Positions 6,295-12,327 of a stretch of 13,397 bases of DNA are shown piece by piece (the stretch's first letter is position 1; every line of letters starts with the position of its first letter). The stretch is from assembly GCA_030531915.1 (NCBI GenBank), contig JAUNMD010000017.1, forward strand, positions 1 through 13,397, read 5' to 3'. The notes beneath the pieces were generated by a model. That model searched no databases. It was given only the letters and a program-made list of their open reading frames with translations, and had not been told where the DNA came from. This stretch comes from Pseudomonadota bacterium (GTDB taxonomy: Bacteria; Pseudomonadota; Alphaproteobacteria; Rs-D84). A program made the position numbers and the translations under genes.

Positions 6295-6442
6295 CTGGAT
6301 TGCCACGCTACGCTCGCAATGACAAGGGTGCTAGAAGTGCAAGGAAAATAGATATAACAAGGGCGCAAGCCCGCAGGCGACACAAATACTAAATCCATAG
6401 AAACATTGTCATTGCGAGGAATGAAATGACGAAGCAATCCAG
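6295..6442. repeat. Dispersed repeat pair with arms TGTCATTGCGAG / GCAATCCAG
   Basis: Left arm 6295-6324 and right arm 6407-6442 are inverted copies that share TGTCATTGCGAG and GCAATCCAG. Between them are the inverted copies of modules A (6358-6373) and B (6370-6384) seen left of the glycosyltransferase. The arm sequence belongs to a dispersed intergenic repeat type I know from Rickettsia-like and other genomes. No coding potential is seen in 6271-6504. Confidence 0.75.
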
Positions 6443-6504
6443 TGAATAAACACGCGCGCCGTTCGGCGCGCTATCTATTATCTATGCTCTATTATCTGTG
6501 CTCT

Positions 6505-6532
6505 AAAAAATGCCCCGATTGGGGCATTTTTT
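6505..6532. terminator. Bidirectional intrinsic terminator, mainly for lpxI
   Basis: AAAAAATGCCCC, loop GATT, GGGGCATTTTTT: symmetric A and T runs around a GC stem. It overlaps the lpxI stop at 6531. Confidence 0.85.
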
Positions 6533-7355
6533 ATTCCATGGCAACGATAAATATTTTTGCGTCATTTGCGGCGCGGATTGTGGCCTCTTTATCAACCACA
6601 AAACACGTCTTGGCATTTACAATAATCCCGCGCAGGTGCGCCGCCGCAACCGCGCGCACGGTATCAACGCCAATCGCCGGAATATCAATGCGCAGGTCTT
6701 GCCCTGGTTTTGTCATCTTGGCAAAGACGCCACTGGCGCGACGTTTATTTTTGCGCATATCAACAACGCGTTCCAGCATTTTGGCTGTGCCCTCGGCTGC
6801 TTCGACTGCGATTACCTGCTTGTCAACCACAACCGATGCGCCAATGTCGGCGGCACCGATGGTGTGCGAAACATCCACCGCGCGTTCAATGTCGCGCGCG
6901 TCGCGTGCGGTGGGCTTTGCCTTGGTTTTAACGCCCGCCGTTTCAAATGCCAGTTCTGGCGCGGCGTCTTGTGCCGCGACAATTTCAAATCCACGTCTTT
7001 CCAGTGCCTTGTTCAATGCAACCCCCATAGAATCATAACCCTTTTGATGTTTCATAATGCTGAACAGCATCCCGATTGACCACCAATCCGGACGAATATC
7101 GGAAAAGTTCGGGTGGCCCAATGCCCCCACAAATGTCAGTTTGTGAATCCCGCGACGGCGAAATTCGCGAATTGCCGGCCACGCGCCGCCCAATCGCACC
7201 GTTAAATCAGGATTCAATTCGGGATTTACAAAATTCTTTAACCCCACGATATACACGTCCCAGCCGTTACGGCGCAACGCATCGCGGGTAAAAAACGGCA
7301 AATCCAACGCACCCGCAATCAGGGCGATTTTTTTATCTGTGCTTTTTTTCTTCAT
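6531..7355 (-). CDS. lpxI: UDP-2,3-diacylglucosamine pyrophosphatase LpxI
   Basis: 274 residues from ATG 7355. LpxI hydrolyses UDP-2,3-diacylglucosamine to lipid X and UMP in lipid A synthesis, replacing LpxH in most alphaproteobacteria. Family signatures: N-terminal KIALIAGALDLP (9-20), VGALGHPNFSDIRPD (76-90), DIGASVVVDKQVIAVEAAEGT (170-190) and the C-terminal KMTKPGQDLRIDIPAIG (213-229), all in the usual order and at normal length. Two upstream ATGs (7367, 7391) are less likely: the one at 7367 lies inside the -10 TATGAT, and the one at 7391 lies inside the -35. Transcription should start within 1-2 nt of ATG 7355, so translation is probably leaderless. It stands apart from other lpx genes and implies a lipid A-containing outer membrane. 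Confidence 0.92.
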   Translation of the reverse strand: MKKKSTDKKIALIAGALDLPFFTRDALRRNGWDVYIVGLKNFVNPELNPDLTVRLGGAWPAIREFRRRGIHKLTFVGALGHPNFSDIRPDWWSIGMLFSIMKHQKGYDSMGVALNKALERRGFEIVAAQDAAPELAFETAGVKTKAKPTARDARDIERAVDVSHTIGAADIGASVVVDKQVIAVEAAEGTAKMLERVVDMRKNKRRASGVFAKMTKPGQDLRIDIPAIGVDTVRAVAAAHLRGIIVNAKTCFVVDKEATIRAANDAKIFIVAME

Positions 7356-7362
7356 GTCCAGA

Positions 7363-7391
7363 ATCATACGCGCAAAAGGGGCTGGAATCAA
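7363..7391 (-). promoter_or_regulatory. Promoter of lpxI
   Basis: Minus strand TTGATT (7391-7386), a 17-bp spacer, TATGAT (7368-7363). Start point about 7356, right at the ATG 7355, leaving no room for a ribosome binding site. Confidence 0.65.
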
Positions 7392-7392
7392 G

Positions 7393-7422
7393 TTGCAATT
7401 TATGATAAAATTTCTGCATAAT
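7393..7422 (+). promoter_or_regulatory. Probable promoter of beta-barrel operon
   Basis: TTGCAA (7393-7398), an 18-bp spacer, CATAAT (7417-7422), divergent to the lpxI promoter with adjacent -35 boxes. Confidence 0.45.
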
Positions 7423-7442
7423 AAATAAACAGGCGAAAAAAT

Positions 7443-8213
7443 ATGAAACAGATTTCTTGGTTTGGGGTTCTGGCGGTGCTGATGCCGATGGCGTCCGGCG
7501 CGGCTGGGTACAGTAATTCGGCATTCCAGCGCGAGGTTAAAACCGGACTGGATTTGGTTGGTGCGCGTGCAAACGTTGACGTGTTGCCGGACACCGCCCC
7601 TGGGGAATTGGGCGCGGATGTGTACCAGACCGTTGGTGCGGCGGACAATGCCGATACCCAGATGTTTATTCCGACAACAATGTATGTCCGTATGGGGGCG
7701 GGGCTGAATTTGGGCTTTGCCACCGATCAGGCGAAAATTGGCGATGAAAAATTTGATGCCAGTGGCGGCTATGCAACCCAGATTGGTTTGGGATGGAATT
7801 TGTCATCGTATGTCCGGACAGAGGTTGACTTTCAAACCACAACGCTGAAATTTTCAGATATTAAAAACATCACGGCGGATTATCGTACGGTTGGCGCGAT
7901 GTTGTATTTTGATTTTGCGCGCCGCTATGTCCAGACGGGTGATATCACGCGTCGCCGTACATTCGTGCCGTTTATGGGACTGGGCGCGGGATTTGGCCAG
8001 TATGAATTTCAGGGTCGCGACGGCGCAGATGGCTTTGTTATTGCCGCACCGCGCGCCGCGTTGGGCTTTAATGTAATGTTGACTGATTTGATTGGTATTG
8101 ATGTTATGTATCAGTACAATATGATGATTGGTCATGGATTTGGTTGGGGTGTACGTGATGGCGGTGTTGATAACGTCAGCAACGTTATGGCGTCATTCCG
8201 TGTGAACTTTTGA
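7443..8213 (+). CDS. Outer-membrane beta-barrel protein
   Basis: 256 residues. Start ATG 7443 with AGGCGA upstream. Residues 1-20 are a signal peptide (hydrophobic core, SGA|A-like site). The mature part alternates hydrophobic and polar residues and contains barrel-strand patterns: MYVRMGAGLNLGF, YATQIGLGWNLSSYVRTEVDF, YRTVGAMLYFDF, VPFMGLGAGFG, AALGFNVMLTDLIGIDVMYQY. It ends in Phe (SFRVNF), the usual BAM recognition end. It resembles opacity/surface-antigen type 8-strand barrels, with an extra 50-residue N-terminal stretch after the signal. Role unknown, possibly adhesion or surface exposure. It is the first gene of a probable operon, followed by a related barrel gene. Confidence 0.85.
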   Translation: MKQISWFGVLAVLMPMASGAAGYSNSAFQREVKTGLDLVGARANVDVLPDTAPGELGADVYQTVGAADNADTQMFIPTTMYVRMGAGLNLGFATDQAKIGDEKFDASGGYATQIGLGWNLSSYVRTEVDFQTTTLKFSDIKNITADYRTVGAMLYFDFARRYVQTGDITRRRTFVPFMGLGAGFGQYEFQGRDGADGFVIAAPRAALGFNVMLTDLIGIDVMYQYNMMIGHGFGWGVRDGGVDNVSNVMASFRVNF

Positions 8214-8227
8214 TGGGGGCATGTAAA

Positions 8228-8875
8228 ATGAAATATGGATTCTTGTTTGGTCTGGTGGGTTTAATGCCGGCGGTTGCGTCCGCGGCAATCCCGTATCGTG
8301 TGGAACAGGTCAGAACCCCCGTCGCGGCAATTTCTGGCAATGATGACGAGGCATTTGCCCGCATGCACCGTTTCTATGTTGGCGGTATGTATGATTTTTC
8401 AATGTGGGACAGTTATACGTCCGATGACATGCTGCATGTGGCGGGCAAAAACACTTCATCGTTCGAGGCCGTCGCCGGCGTCCGTATCTTTGATACTTTT
8501 CGGGTCGAGGCGAACTATGTCCGCACCGCCGCCGAATGGGACGCATTCAAATTGACGGGCAATACCGCATTTGTGAACGCAATATTTGATGCCCGTATCG
8601 ACAGTATGTATCGCTTGTTCCATTCACAACGCATTGTGCCATACGTTGGCGCGGGTGCGGGTCTGTCGTGGAACAGTGGCGACGACATTCATCTGGACAA
8701 AAAAATCAGCCCAGTTGCCGCGGCATTGGCGGGCGTTGGCTTTGAATTGGGTGAATATTTCACGATTGATTTGGGCTATCGTTATATGTATATGTTCAAA
8801 CCAGAATTTGCGGGGCTGTCTGATTTTGCGCCAACCGCGCATCAGTTCCGTGCCGGTGTTCGTCTGAATTTCTGA
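8228..8875 (+). CDS. Outer-membrane beta-barrel protein, relative of the upstream gene
   Basis: 215 residues. ATG 8228 is chosen because GGGGG (8215-8219) sits at a proper distance and because MKYGFLFGLVGLMPAVASA is a clean signal peptide. An ATG at 8213 overlapping the previous TGA is a possible alternative. Barrel strands include FYVGGMYDFSMWDSY, FEAVAGVRIFDTFRVEANYVR, IVPYVGAGAGLSW, AAALAGVGFELGEYFTIDLGYRYMYMF and the terminal FRAGVRLNF. The second half aligns by pattern with the upstream protein (VPFMGLGAG / VPYVGAGAG, LIGIDVMYQY / YFTIDLGYRY), so the pair probably arose by tandem duplication followed by divergence. The genes are 14 nt apart. Confidence 0.85.
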   Translation: MKYGFLFGLVGLMPAVASAAIPYRVEQVRTPVAAISGNDDEAFARMHRFYVGGMYDFSMWDSYTSDDMLHVAGKNTSSFEAVAGVRIFDTFRVEANYVRTAAEWDAFKLTGNTAFVNAIFDARIDSMYRLFHSQRIVPYVGAGAGLSWNSGDDIHLDKKISPVAAALAGVGFELGEYFTIDLGYRYMYMFKPEFAGLSDFAPTAHQFRAGVRLNF

Positions 8876-8881
8876 GAATAA

Positions 8882-9805
8882 ATGAAAACATGTCCGTTCT
8901 TTGGCGTTTGTGGTGGTTGCAAATTTGATTTTGCTGCGGCCGATTATCACGACCAGAAAATGGCATTGTTGCGCGATTTGCCGATTACGGGCGATGCCGT
9001 ATGGACGCCGGCGGGGTTGCGCCGCCGTGCCGATTTCGCATTCGCAGACGGCCGTTTTGGATTCTATGCCCCGCATTCCAAGGATATTGTGCCCGTGCGC
9101 ACATGCCCGAATTTAGTGCCCGAAATAAACAATATTTTGCCGGCTGTGGCGGCATTGCCGTGGACGGCGTCGGGTGCGTGCCTGATTACATCGTGCGACA
9201 ACGGCATTGATATCGCAATATCATCAAATGTTCCGTACTTTACGGCGGAATTTCGCGATGCGGCAATGAAAATCCCCGCAATTCGTATTACGTGGAATGA
9301 CCGCACAATACGGCAAACCGGCGCACCACAGGTGAATTTTTCGGGGCGCGCCGTCGCATACCCACCGGCAGCATTCTTGCAACCCACGGTGGCCAGTGCG
9401 GACGCATTGCGCAATATGGTTGTCGCGGCGGCGTCCGGCGCACATCATGTCGCAGATTTGTTTTGCGGTCTGGGGAATTTCACATTTGCACTCAACGCCG
9501 ATGGGTTCGATATCGTGGGCACGGGCGTAAAGCGCGATTTGTTCACGCATCCGCTGACGGTTGGTATGTTGCGCGCGTATGATTGCGTCGTTATGGATCC
9601 GCCACGCGCGGGCGCATTGGCACAATGCAAAGAATTGGTTAAATCAACCACGTCCCGCGTAATATACGTATCGTGCAACCCACAAACATTTATGCGCGAT
9701 GCGCGTGTGTTGACCGCGGGCGGGTATAAAATCCAGCAACTGATTCCCGTTGACCAATTTGTGGGCAGTGACCACTGGGAACTGTTTGCCGTATTTGAAA
9801 AATAA
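8882..9805 (+). CDS. rlmD: RlmD/TrmA-family 5-methyluridine methyltransferase, compact form
   Basis: 307 residues. The family methylates C5 of uridine in 23S rRNA (RlmD, U1939 in E. coli) or tRNA using SAM. Iron-sulphur ligands CPFFGVCGGC (Cys 4, 10, 13) and Cys75 match RlmD/RumA. SAM and catalytic motifs are FLQPT (165-169), ADLFCGLGNFT (191-201), DPPRAG (239-244) and SCNP (264-267) with the catalytic Cys. It is short compared with about 430 residues in E. coli: there is no N-terminal TRAM domain. Between the SAM loop (about 209) and VKRDLFTHPL (216) the usual strand with the acidic ribose-binding residue and the next helix seem absent. The start follows the barrel gene by 6 nt, so it is co-transcribed. 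It ends 1 nt from the convergent XRE gene. TrmA is less likely because of the Fe-S cysteines. Confidence 0.85.
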   Translation: MKTCPFFGVCGGCKFDFAAADYHDQKMALLRDLPITGDAVWTPAGLRRRADFAFADGRFGFYAPHSKDIVPVRTCPNLVPEINNILPAVAALPWTASGACLITSCDNGIDIAISSNVPYFTAEFRDAAMKIPAIRITWNDRTIRQTGAPQVNFSGRAVAYPPAAFLQPTVASADALRNMVVAAASGAHHVADLFCGLGNFTFALNADGFDIVGTGVKRDLFTHPLTVGMLRAYDCVVMDPPRAGALAQCKELVKSTTSRVIYVSCNPQTFMRDARVLTAGGYKIQQLIPVDQFVGSDHWELFAVFEK

Positions 9806-9806
9806 G

Positions 9807-10154
9807 TCAGTTATTATTCATCAATTCGCGCTTTAACATACGCACATTCTGCGTCATATCGTCAATCAGGCGTTGCACGCGGTTATAGTCCAACACGCGG
9901 CATGGCGCATTTGGAAAATCATTTTCAAAGAATGGAACAACCGACACCCCCAGCGCGTTTGCAATTTGGCACATGCGCCACACAGACACGCGATTTGTCC
10001 CAGATTCGTACTTTTGAATTTGTTGTGGCGTGATACCGGTGCGTCGCCCCAGTTCTTGTTGTGATACGCCCATAAATTCACGTGCGCGCCGCAGAAATTC
10101 GCCCGCACAGCGGTTAAATTCTTGTTCAGCGAACGTCTTTGCAATTCCAACCAT
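9807..10154 (-). CDS. XRE-family helix-turn-helix regulator
   Basis: 115 residues from ATG 10154, which has AAAGGAA about 7 nt upstream. An ATG at 10184 is rejected because it lies in the terminator stem-loop tract. Residues 18-75 form a Cro/C1-type HTH: LRRAREFMGVSQQELGRRTG, ITPQQIQKYESGTNRVSVWRMCQIANALGVSV. The rest is a short hydrophobic link (PFFEND) and a polar helical tail ending in NNN. It should bind DNA as a dimer; targets unknown. Its 5' region carries leader RNA copy 2 with an intrinsic terminator ending about 30 nt before the ATG, so expression is likely set by attenuation. Converges on the rlmD-like gene with only 1 nt between. Confidence 0.9.
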   Translation of the reverse strand: MVGIAKTFAEQEFNRCAGEFLRRAREFMGVSQQELGRRTGITPQQIQKYESGTNRVSVWRMCQIANALGVSVVPFFENDFPNAPCRVLDYNRVQRLIDDMTQNVRMLKRELMNNN

Positions 10155-10180
10155 CGGTATTCCTTTTGTGCGTTTATACA

Positions 10181-10360
10181 ACAAAAAACCACCAGAAATT
10201 TTTCAGGTGGTTGGAGGTTAGAAACTACTCAAACGAAATAGTGTGTTTATTCAATATATTCACACACCTCCAACCAGCGGGTTGGAGTACTTTTCATTTT
10301 GGCGTTGCCAAAACGCGTTTGAAGGGGTTTCTATTCCCCGCAACAGCAACACGCCATTGC
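10181..10360 (-). ncRNA. Structured leader RNA, copy 2 (candidate attenuator or riboswitch-like element)
   Basis: Minus-strand counterpart of 1705-1884. P1 GCAAT/GTTGC (10360-10356/10344-10340); P2 GGGG/CCCC (10339-10336/10327-10324); P3 GCGTT/AACGC (10316-10312/10306-10302); P4 CTCCAAC/GTTGGAG (10287-10281/10274-10268); GTGTG/CACAC around the conserved A-rich loop (about 10266-10242); P5 CTATTT/GAGTAG (10241-10236/10230-10225); terminator AACCACC/GGTGGTT (10212-10206/10193-10187). The 9-bp alternative helix GGTTGGAGG (10275-10267) with CCTCCAACC (10217-10209) is kept. P1, P3 and P5 differ from copy 1 in ways that keep pairing; loop sizes of P1 (11), P2 (8) and P3 (5) are the same. It precedes the XRE gene. 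Confidence 0.72.
10183..10212 (-). terminator. Intrinsic terminator inside leader copy 2
   Basis: On the minus strand AACCACC, a loop of twelve, GGTGGTT, then a T run down to 10183. Same stem sequence as the terminator at 1854-1877, about 30 nt upstream of the XRE start. Confidence 0.78.
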
Positions 10361-10366
10361 ACGAAC

Positions 10367-10395
10367 ATTATATGGTTTTTACACCGCGAATACAA
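10367..10395 (-). promoter_or_regulatory. Sigma70-like promoter of leader RNA copy 2
   Basis: Minus strand TTGTAT (10395-10390), a 17-bp spacer, consensus TATAAT (10372-10367). Start expected near 10360, at the 5' end of helix P1. The -35 abuts the terminator tract of the small RNA at 10397. Confidence 0.75.
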
Positions 10396-10396
10396 T

Positions 10397-10429
10397 AAAA
10401 AAACGCCGCCGGTGTTGCCCAGCGGTGTT
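10397..10429 (-). terminator. Intrinsic terminator of the small RNA
   Basis: Minus strand 10429-10402 folds into an 11-position stem (AACACCGCTGG with CCGGCGGCGTT, one A-C mismatch, one G-U) around GCAACA. U7 follows (10403-10397). Confidence 0.75.
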
Positions 10430-10580
10430 TCCGAATGCCCTGAAAGGAAGGAAAGGAGAAAAAGAAATGGGCATTCTAAACTGTTAAAAGGGTTGGGGCC
10501 CAGAGTCCAGAGGAGAGAGAATGTAGGAGGGAGTCTGAATCCCTGAACCCCGCGTCGCTGGGGTTGCCCCCTTTGACGAA
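10397..10580 (-). ncRNA. Probable pyrimidine-rich small RNA
   Basis: No open frame with a start signal is seen, but a strong promoter (10585-10613) and terminator (10397-10429) bracket about 184 nt on the minus strand. The RNA would begin with GGGG-GCAA-CCCC (10571-10560), whose CCCC can also pair with GGGG at 10551-10548. GGGA/TCCC at 10543-10529 and a CU-rich stretch follow. An 8-bp stem GAATGCCC/GGGCATTC (10476-10469/10440-10433) holds a 28-nt loop with 26 consecutive pyrimidines. The loop contains CUCCUUUCCUUCC, complementary to Shine-Dalgarno sequences. This suggests a trans-acting RNA that blocks ribosome binding sites. 6S RNA was considered, but I see no convincing match. Confidence 0.55.
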
Positions 10581-10584
10581 TCGA

Positions 10585-10613
10585 AATGTAATACAATTTT
10601 TGTTATTTGTCAA
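10585..10613 (-). promoter_or_regulatory. Promoter of the small RNA
   Basis: Minus strand consensus TTGACA (10613-10608), a 17-bp spacer, TACATT (10590-10585). A second TTGACAAATA lies 13 bp upstream (10626-10617) as a direct repeat. Beyond it is a near-palindrome TTGTC...GACAA with A/T centre (10620-10643), possibly an operator. Positions 10644-10713 show no gene. Confidence 0.65.
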
Positions 10614-10713
10614 GAATATTTGTCAAAAAAATTTTTTAGACAATTTTTATAGGTGTTTTTTCATGGCGGGATTTATTGCCTAACTTGTTGATATTCCTAG
10701 GAAATGGCACTTG

Positions 10714-10742
10714 TTGCGGCCGCGCGGTGCTGGGCATAAAAT
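10714..10742 (+). promoter_or_regulatory. Possible promoter of LexA-type HTH gene
   Basis: TTGCGG (10714-10719), a 17-bp spacer, TAAAAT (10737-10742). The palindrome TTCCTAGGAA at 10694-10703 lies just upstream and could be an operator. Confidence 0.42.
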
Positions 10743-10789
10743 CACTGTACAGGTTCACAATAACTGGCACAAAACCACAGGAGAATGAT

Positions 10790-11035
10790 ATGACACACGA
10801 AGATGTATGGCGCGCAATAGAACGTTTCGCCGATGAACACGGCATGTCTTGTTCCGGATTGGCCCGATGCAGCGGCCTTGATCCAACCACATTTAACCGC
10901 AGCAAACGCTGGTCGCGCGAGGGGCAGCCACGCTGGCCATCAACCAACAGTATTTCCAAGATACTGTCGTCCACGGGTGCAAATATCGCCGATTTTACCA
11001 AGTTTATTGACCCACCCGCACGTTCGCGCGAATAA
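10790..11035 (+). CDS. Helix-turn-helix half of an S24/LexA-type repressor
   Basis: 81 residues from ATG 10790, with AGGAGA upstream; a longer reading from 10676 lacks a ribosome binding site and spans the promoter. The sequence (DVWRAIERFADEHGMSCSGLARCSGLDPTTFNRSKRWSREGQPRWPS, then SISKILSSTGANIADF) matches the N-terminal DNA-binding domain of alphaproteobacterial S24-peptidase regulators. In those, about 120 more residues form the autocleaving Ser-Lys peptidase. Here it stops at 81 residues and is closed by a terminator 20 nt later. No peptidase fragment is visible downstream in any frame. It may be a truncated repressor, or a stand-alone DNA-binding protein that cannot self-cleave. Confidence 0.82.
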   Translation: MTHEDVWRAIERFADEHGMSCSGLARCSGLDPTTFNRSKRWSREGQPRWPSTNSISKILSSTGANIADFTKFIDPPARSRE

Positions 11036-11054
11036 TCGCACAAATCTGACATTG

Positions 11055-11084
11055 CCGCGCATGGGGTGTTGCGCGGTATTTTTT
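11055..11084 (+). terminator. Intrinsic terminator after HTH gene
   Basis: CCGCGC (11055-11060), loop of ten, GCGCGG (11071-11076), TA, then T6 (11079-11084). Confidence 0.7.
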
Positions 11085-11085
11085 A

Positions 11086-11114
11086 TGGACAATCGCGCGG
11101 TGTTCGTTTATGCT
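11086..11114 (+). promoter_or_regulatory. Promoter of winged-helix/birA operon
   Basis: TGGACA (11086-11091), a 17-bp spacer, TATGCT (11109-11114). The expected start, about 7 nt on, is the A of ATG 11121, which suggests a leaderless message. Confidence 0.5.
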
Positions 11115-11120
11115 GAACGT

Positions 11121-11540
11121 ATGTTAAATGGCATCAGAATCTATTCCGCAGATACCGTGTGGCGTCGCATATTGGCTGATTTGAATGCGACGGTGCTGGA
11201 TTCGCCCGATGTGACCGCGGTGGATTTTGATGCGCTGAATATTCCGCCACGCGCCACCGCCATGGAATTAAAGGCGGCAATATTGGCGGCAATGGACAAT
11301 TCAAATATTATTCGCAATGTGTTTGGACGTGATGTGTCGCTGCCGCGTCTGCAACGCCAGATTGTCGTCCTGTTGGCCCAGACGGGCGGTATGACCGCGG
11401 CCCAGTTAAAGGTTGCACTGGGCTATTCGCCAAATGCCGCCACGCATACGGTTGATACGGCGATATATCAACTGCGCCGGACATTTGGACGGGAACTGAT
11501 TCAAAATAACAATGGGGTGTATAAAATTGGCCGGATATAA
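11121..11540 (+). CDS. Winged-helix (OmpR-type) DNA-binding protein without a standard receiver domain
   Basis: 139 residues from ATG 11121. Residues 75-139 form a response-regulator C-terminal winged helix: LPRLQRQIVVLLAQTGGMTAAQLKVALGYSP, the recognition-helix region THTVDTAIYQLRRTFGRELIQ and the wing NNNGVYKIGR. Residues 1-70 (IRIYSADTVWRRILADLNATV...) are too short for a normal receiver domain, and the conserved phospho-acceptor pattern is not obvious. An earlier ATG at 11085 is possible but would overlap the -35. No ribosome binding site is present, in keeping with a leaderless message. It overlaps birA by 29 nt, so the two are translationally linked. Targets unknown; birA, or its own promoter, is a reasonable guess. 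Confidence 0.75.
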   Translation: MLNGIRIYSADTVWRRILADLNATVLDSPDVTAVDFDALNIPPRATAMELKAAILAAMDNSNIIRNVFGRDVSLPRLQRQIVVLLAQTGGMTAAQLKVALGYSPNAATHTVDTAIYQLRRTFGRELIQNNNGVYKIGRI

Positions 11541-12195
11541 ACTGATTTCTTTTGATAAAATACCCAGTACCCAAACATACGCGTTGGACATGGTGGCGTC
11601 CGGCACTGCGCGCGATCACACCATTGTTATGGCAGAGGCCCAATCCGCTGGTCGTGGCCGCTATCGCCGTACGTGGGTGTCGCACCATGGTAATTTGTAT
11701 GCCAGTTTTATTTTCAGTGCGCCCGAACGCGATCCACGCCTGTCGTATATGGTGGCGGTTGCAATCGCAGAAACGATTCTGTCATTTGGTATTACGCCCG
11801 CGATAAAATGGCCCAATGATATCTTGATTGATGGAAAAAAGGTTTGTGGTGTCTTGATTGAATACGCCGGCGCGTTTGTAATTGTTGGCATCGGCATCAA
11901 CATTAAATCCAATCCAACGGTTGCCGAAAATGTGACAACCAAATTGGAAAACTATGCCGATGTGCAAAAAGGGGAATTATTAAATCGCCTGATGCGCAAT
12001 CTGGACAAATGGATGAATACGGATTTCGCAACCGTGCGTGCGCGCTGGATGGAATTGGCAACCGCATTGCGCAAAATTGTAAAGTATCGTGACCAAGACG
12101 TCGAATTGATTGAAATAAACGAAAATGGTGCGCTGGTTTTGCGCCGTGGTTCGGAATATCTGTTGGCGTATGGCGACGAAATCAGTATGAAATAA
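11512..12195 (+). CDS. birA: Biotin--[acetyl-CoA carboxylase] ligase
   Basis: 227 residues. BirA makes biotinyl-AMP and transfers biotin to the BCCP subunit of acetyl-CoA carboxylase. Visible motifs: AEAQSAGRGRYRRTW (41-55, biotinyl-AMP loop), KWPNDI (99-104), DGKKVCGVLIE (107-117) and IVGIGINI (124-131). The C-terminal 45 residues form the usual small beta domain. It is a class I ligase, with no N-terminal repressor HTH, so it cannot regulate bio genes as E. coli BirA does. The start lies inside the winged-helix gene. ATG 11512 has no clear ribosome binding site; TTG 11527 with GGGG upstream is an alternative that would cost five residues and no motif. The coupling of a separate winged-helix protein to a ligase lacking its own is noteworthy. 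Confidence 0.92.
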   Translation: MGCIKLAGYKLISFDKIPSTQTYALDMVASGTARDHTIVMAEAQSAGRGRYRRTWVSHHGNLYASFIFSAPERDPRLSYMVAVAIAETILSFGITPAIKWPNDILIDGKKVCGVLIEYAGAFVIVGIGINIKSNPTVAENVTTKLENYADVQKGELLNRLMRNLDKWMNTDFATVRARWMELATALRKIVKYRDQDVELIEINENGALVLRRGSEYLLAYGDEISMK

Positions 12196-12239
12196 ATGCC
12201 GGATTTCCGCGCGATTGCGCGTGTGATAAAAATACGCAC

Positions 12240-12268
12240 TTGACTTTTTACGCGATTTGTGATACTAT
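12240..12268 (+). promoter_or_regulatory. Promoter of phage-like module leader
   Basis: TTGACT (12240-12245), a 17-bp spacer, TACTAT (12263-12268). Start near 12275. Two terminators lie between it and the first gene at 12382. Confidence 0.65.
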
Positions 12269-12293
12269 ATAAAACATCAACAAGCAAGATTAT

Positions 12294-12315
12294 GTCCGCG
12301 TCAGGCGGATTTTTT
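12294..12315 (+). terminator. First leader terminator
   Basis: TCCGC (12295-12299), loop GTCAG, GCGGA (12305-12309), then T6. An RNA stopped here would be about 40 nt. Confidence 0.65.
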
Positions 12316-12327
12316 ATTGCAATTTTT

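Noticed and set aside
6454..6471. GCGCGCC/GGCGCGC hairpin as a terminator
   Set aside because: No T run follows. It is more likely part of the repeat-rich spacer.
10467..10487. Six-codon plus-strand reading MGILNC with AGGAG upstream, as a leader peptide
   Set aside because: The good site is explained by the purine run complementary to the small RNA loop. No convincing plus-strand promoter or following gene structure supports it, though it is not excluded.
10500..10571. tRNA-, tmRNA- or SRP-like RNA
   Set aside because: GGTTCA-like and GC-rich hairpin motifs are present, but there is no cloverleaf, CCA end, tmRNA tag frame or SRP apical-loop consensus.
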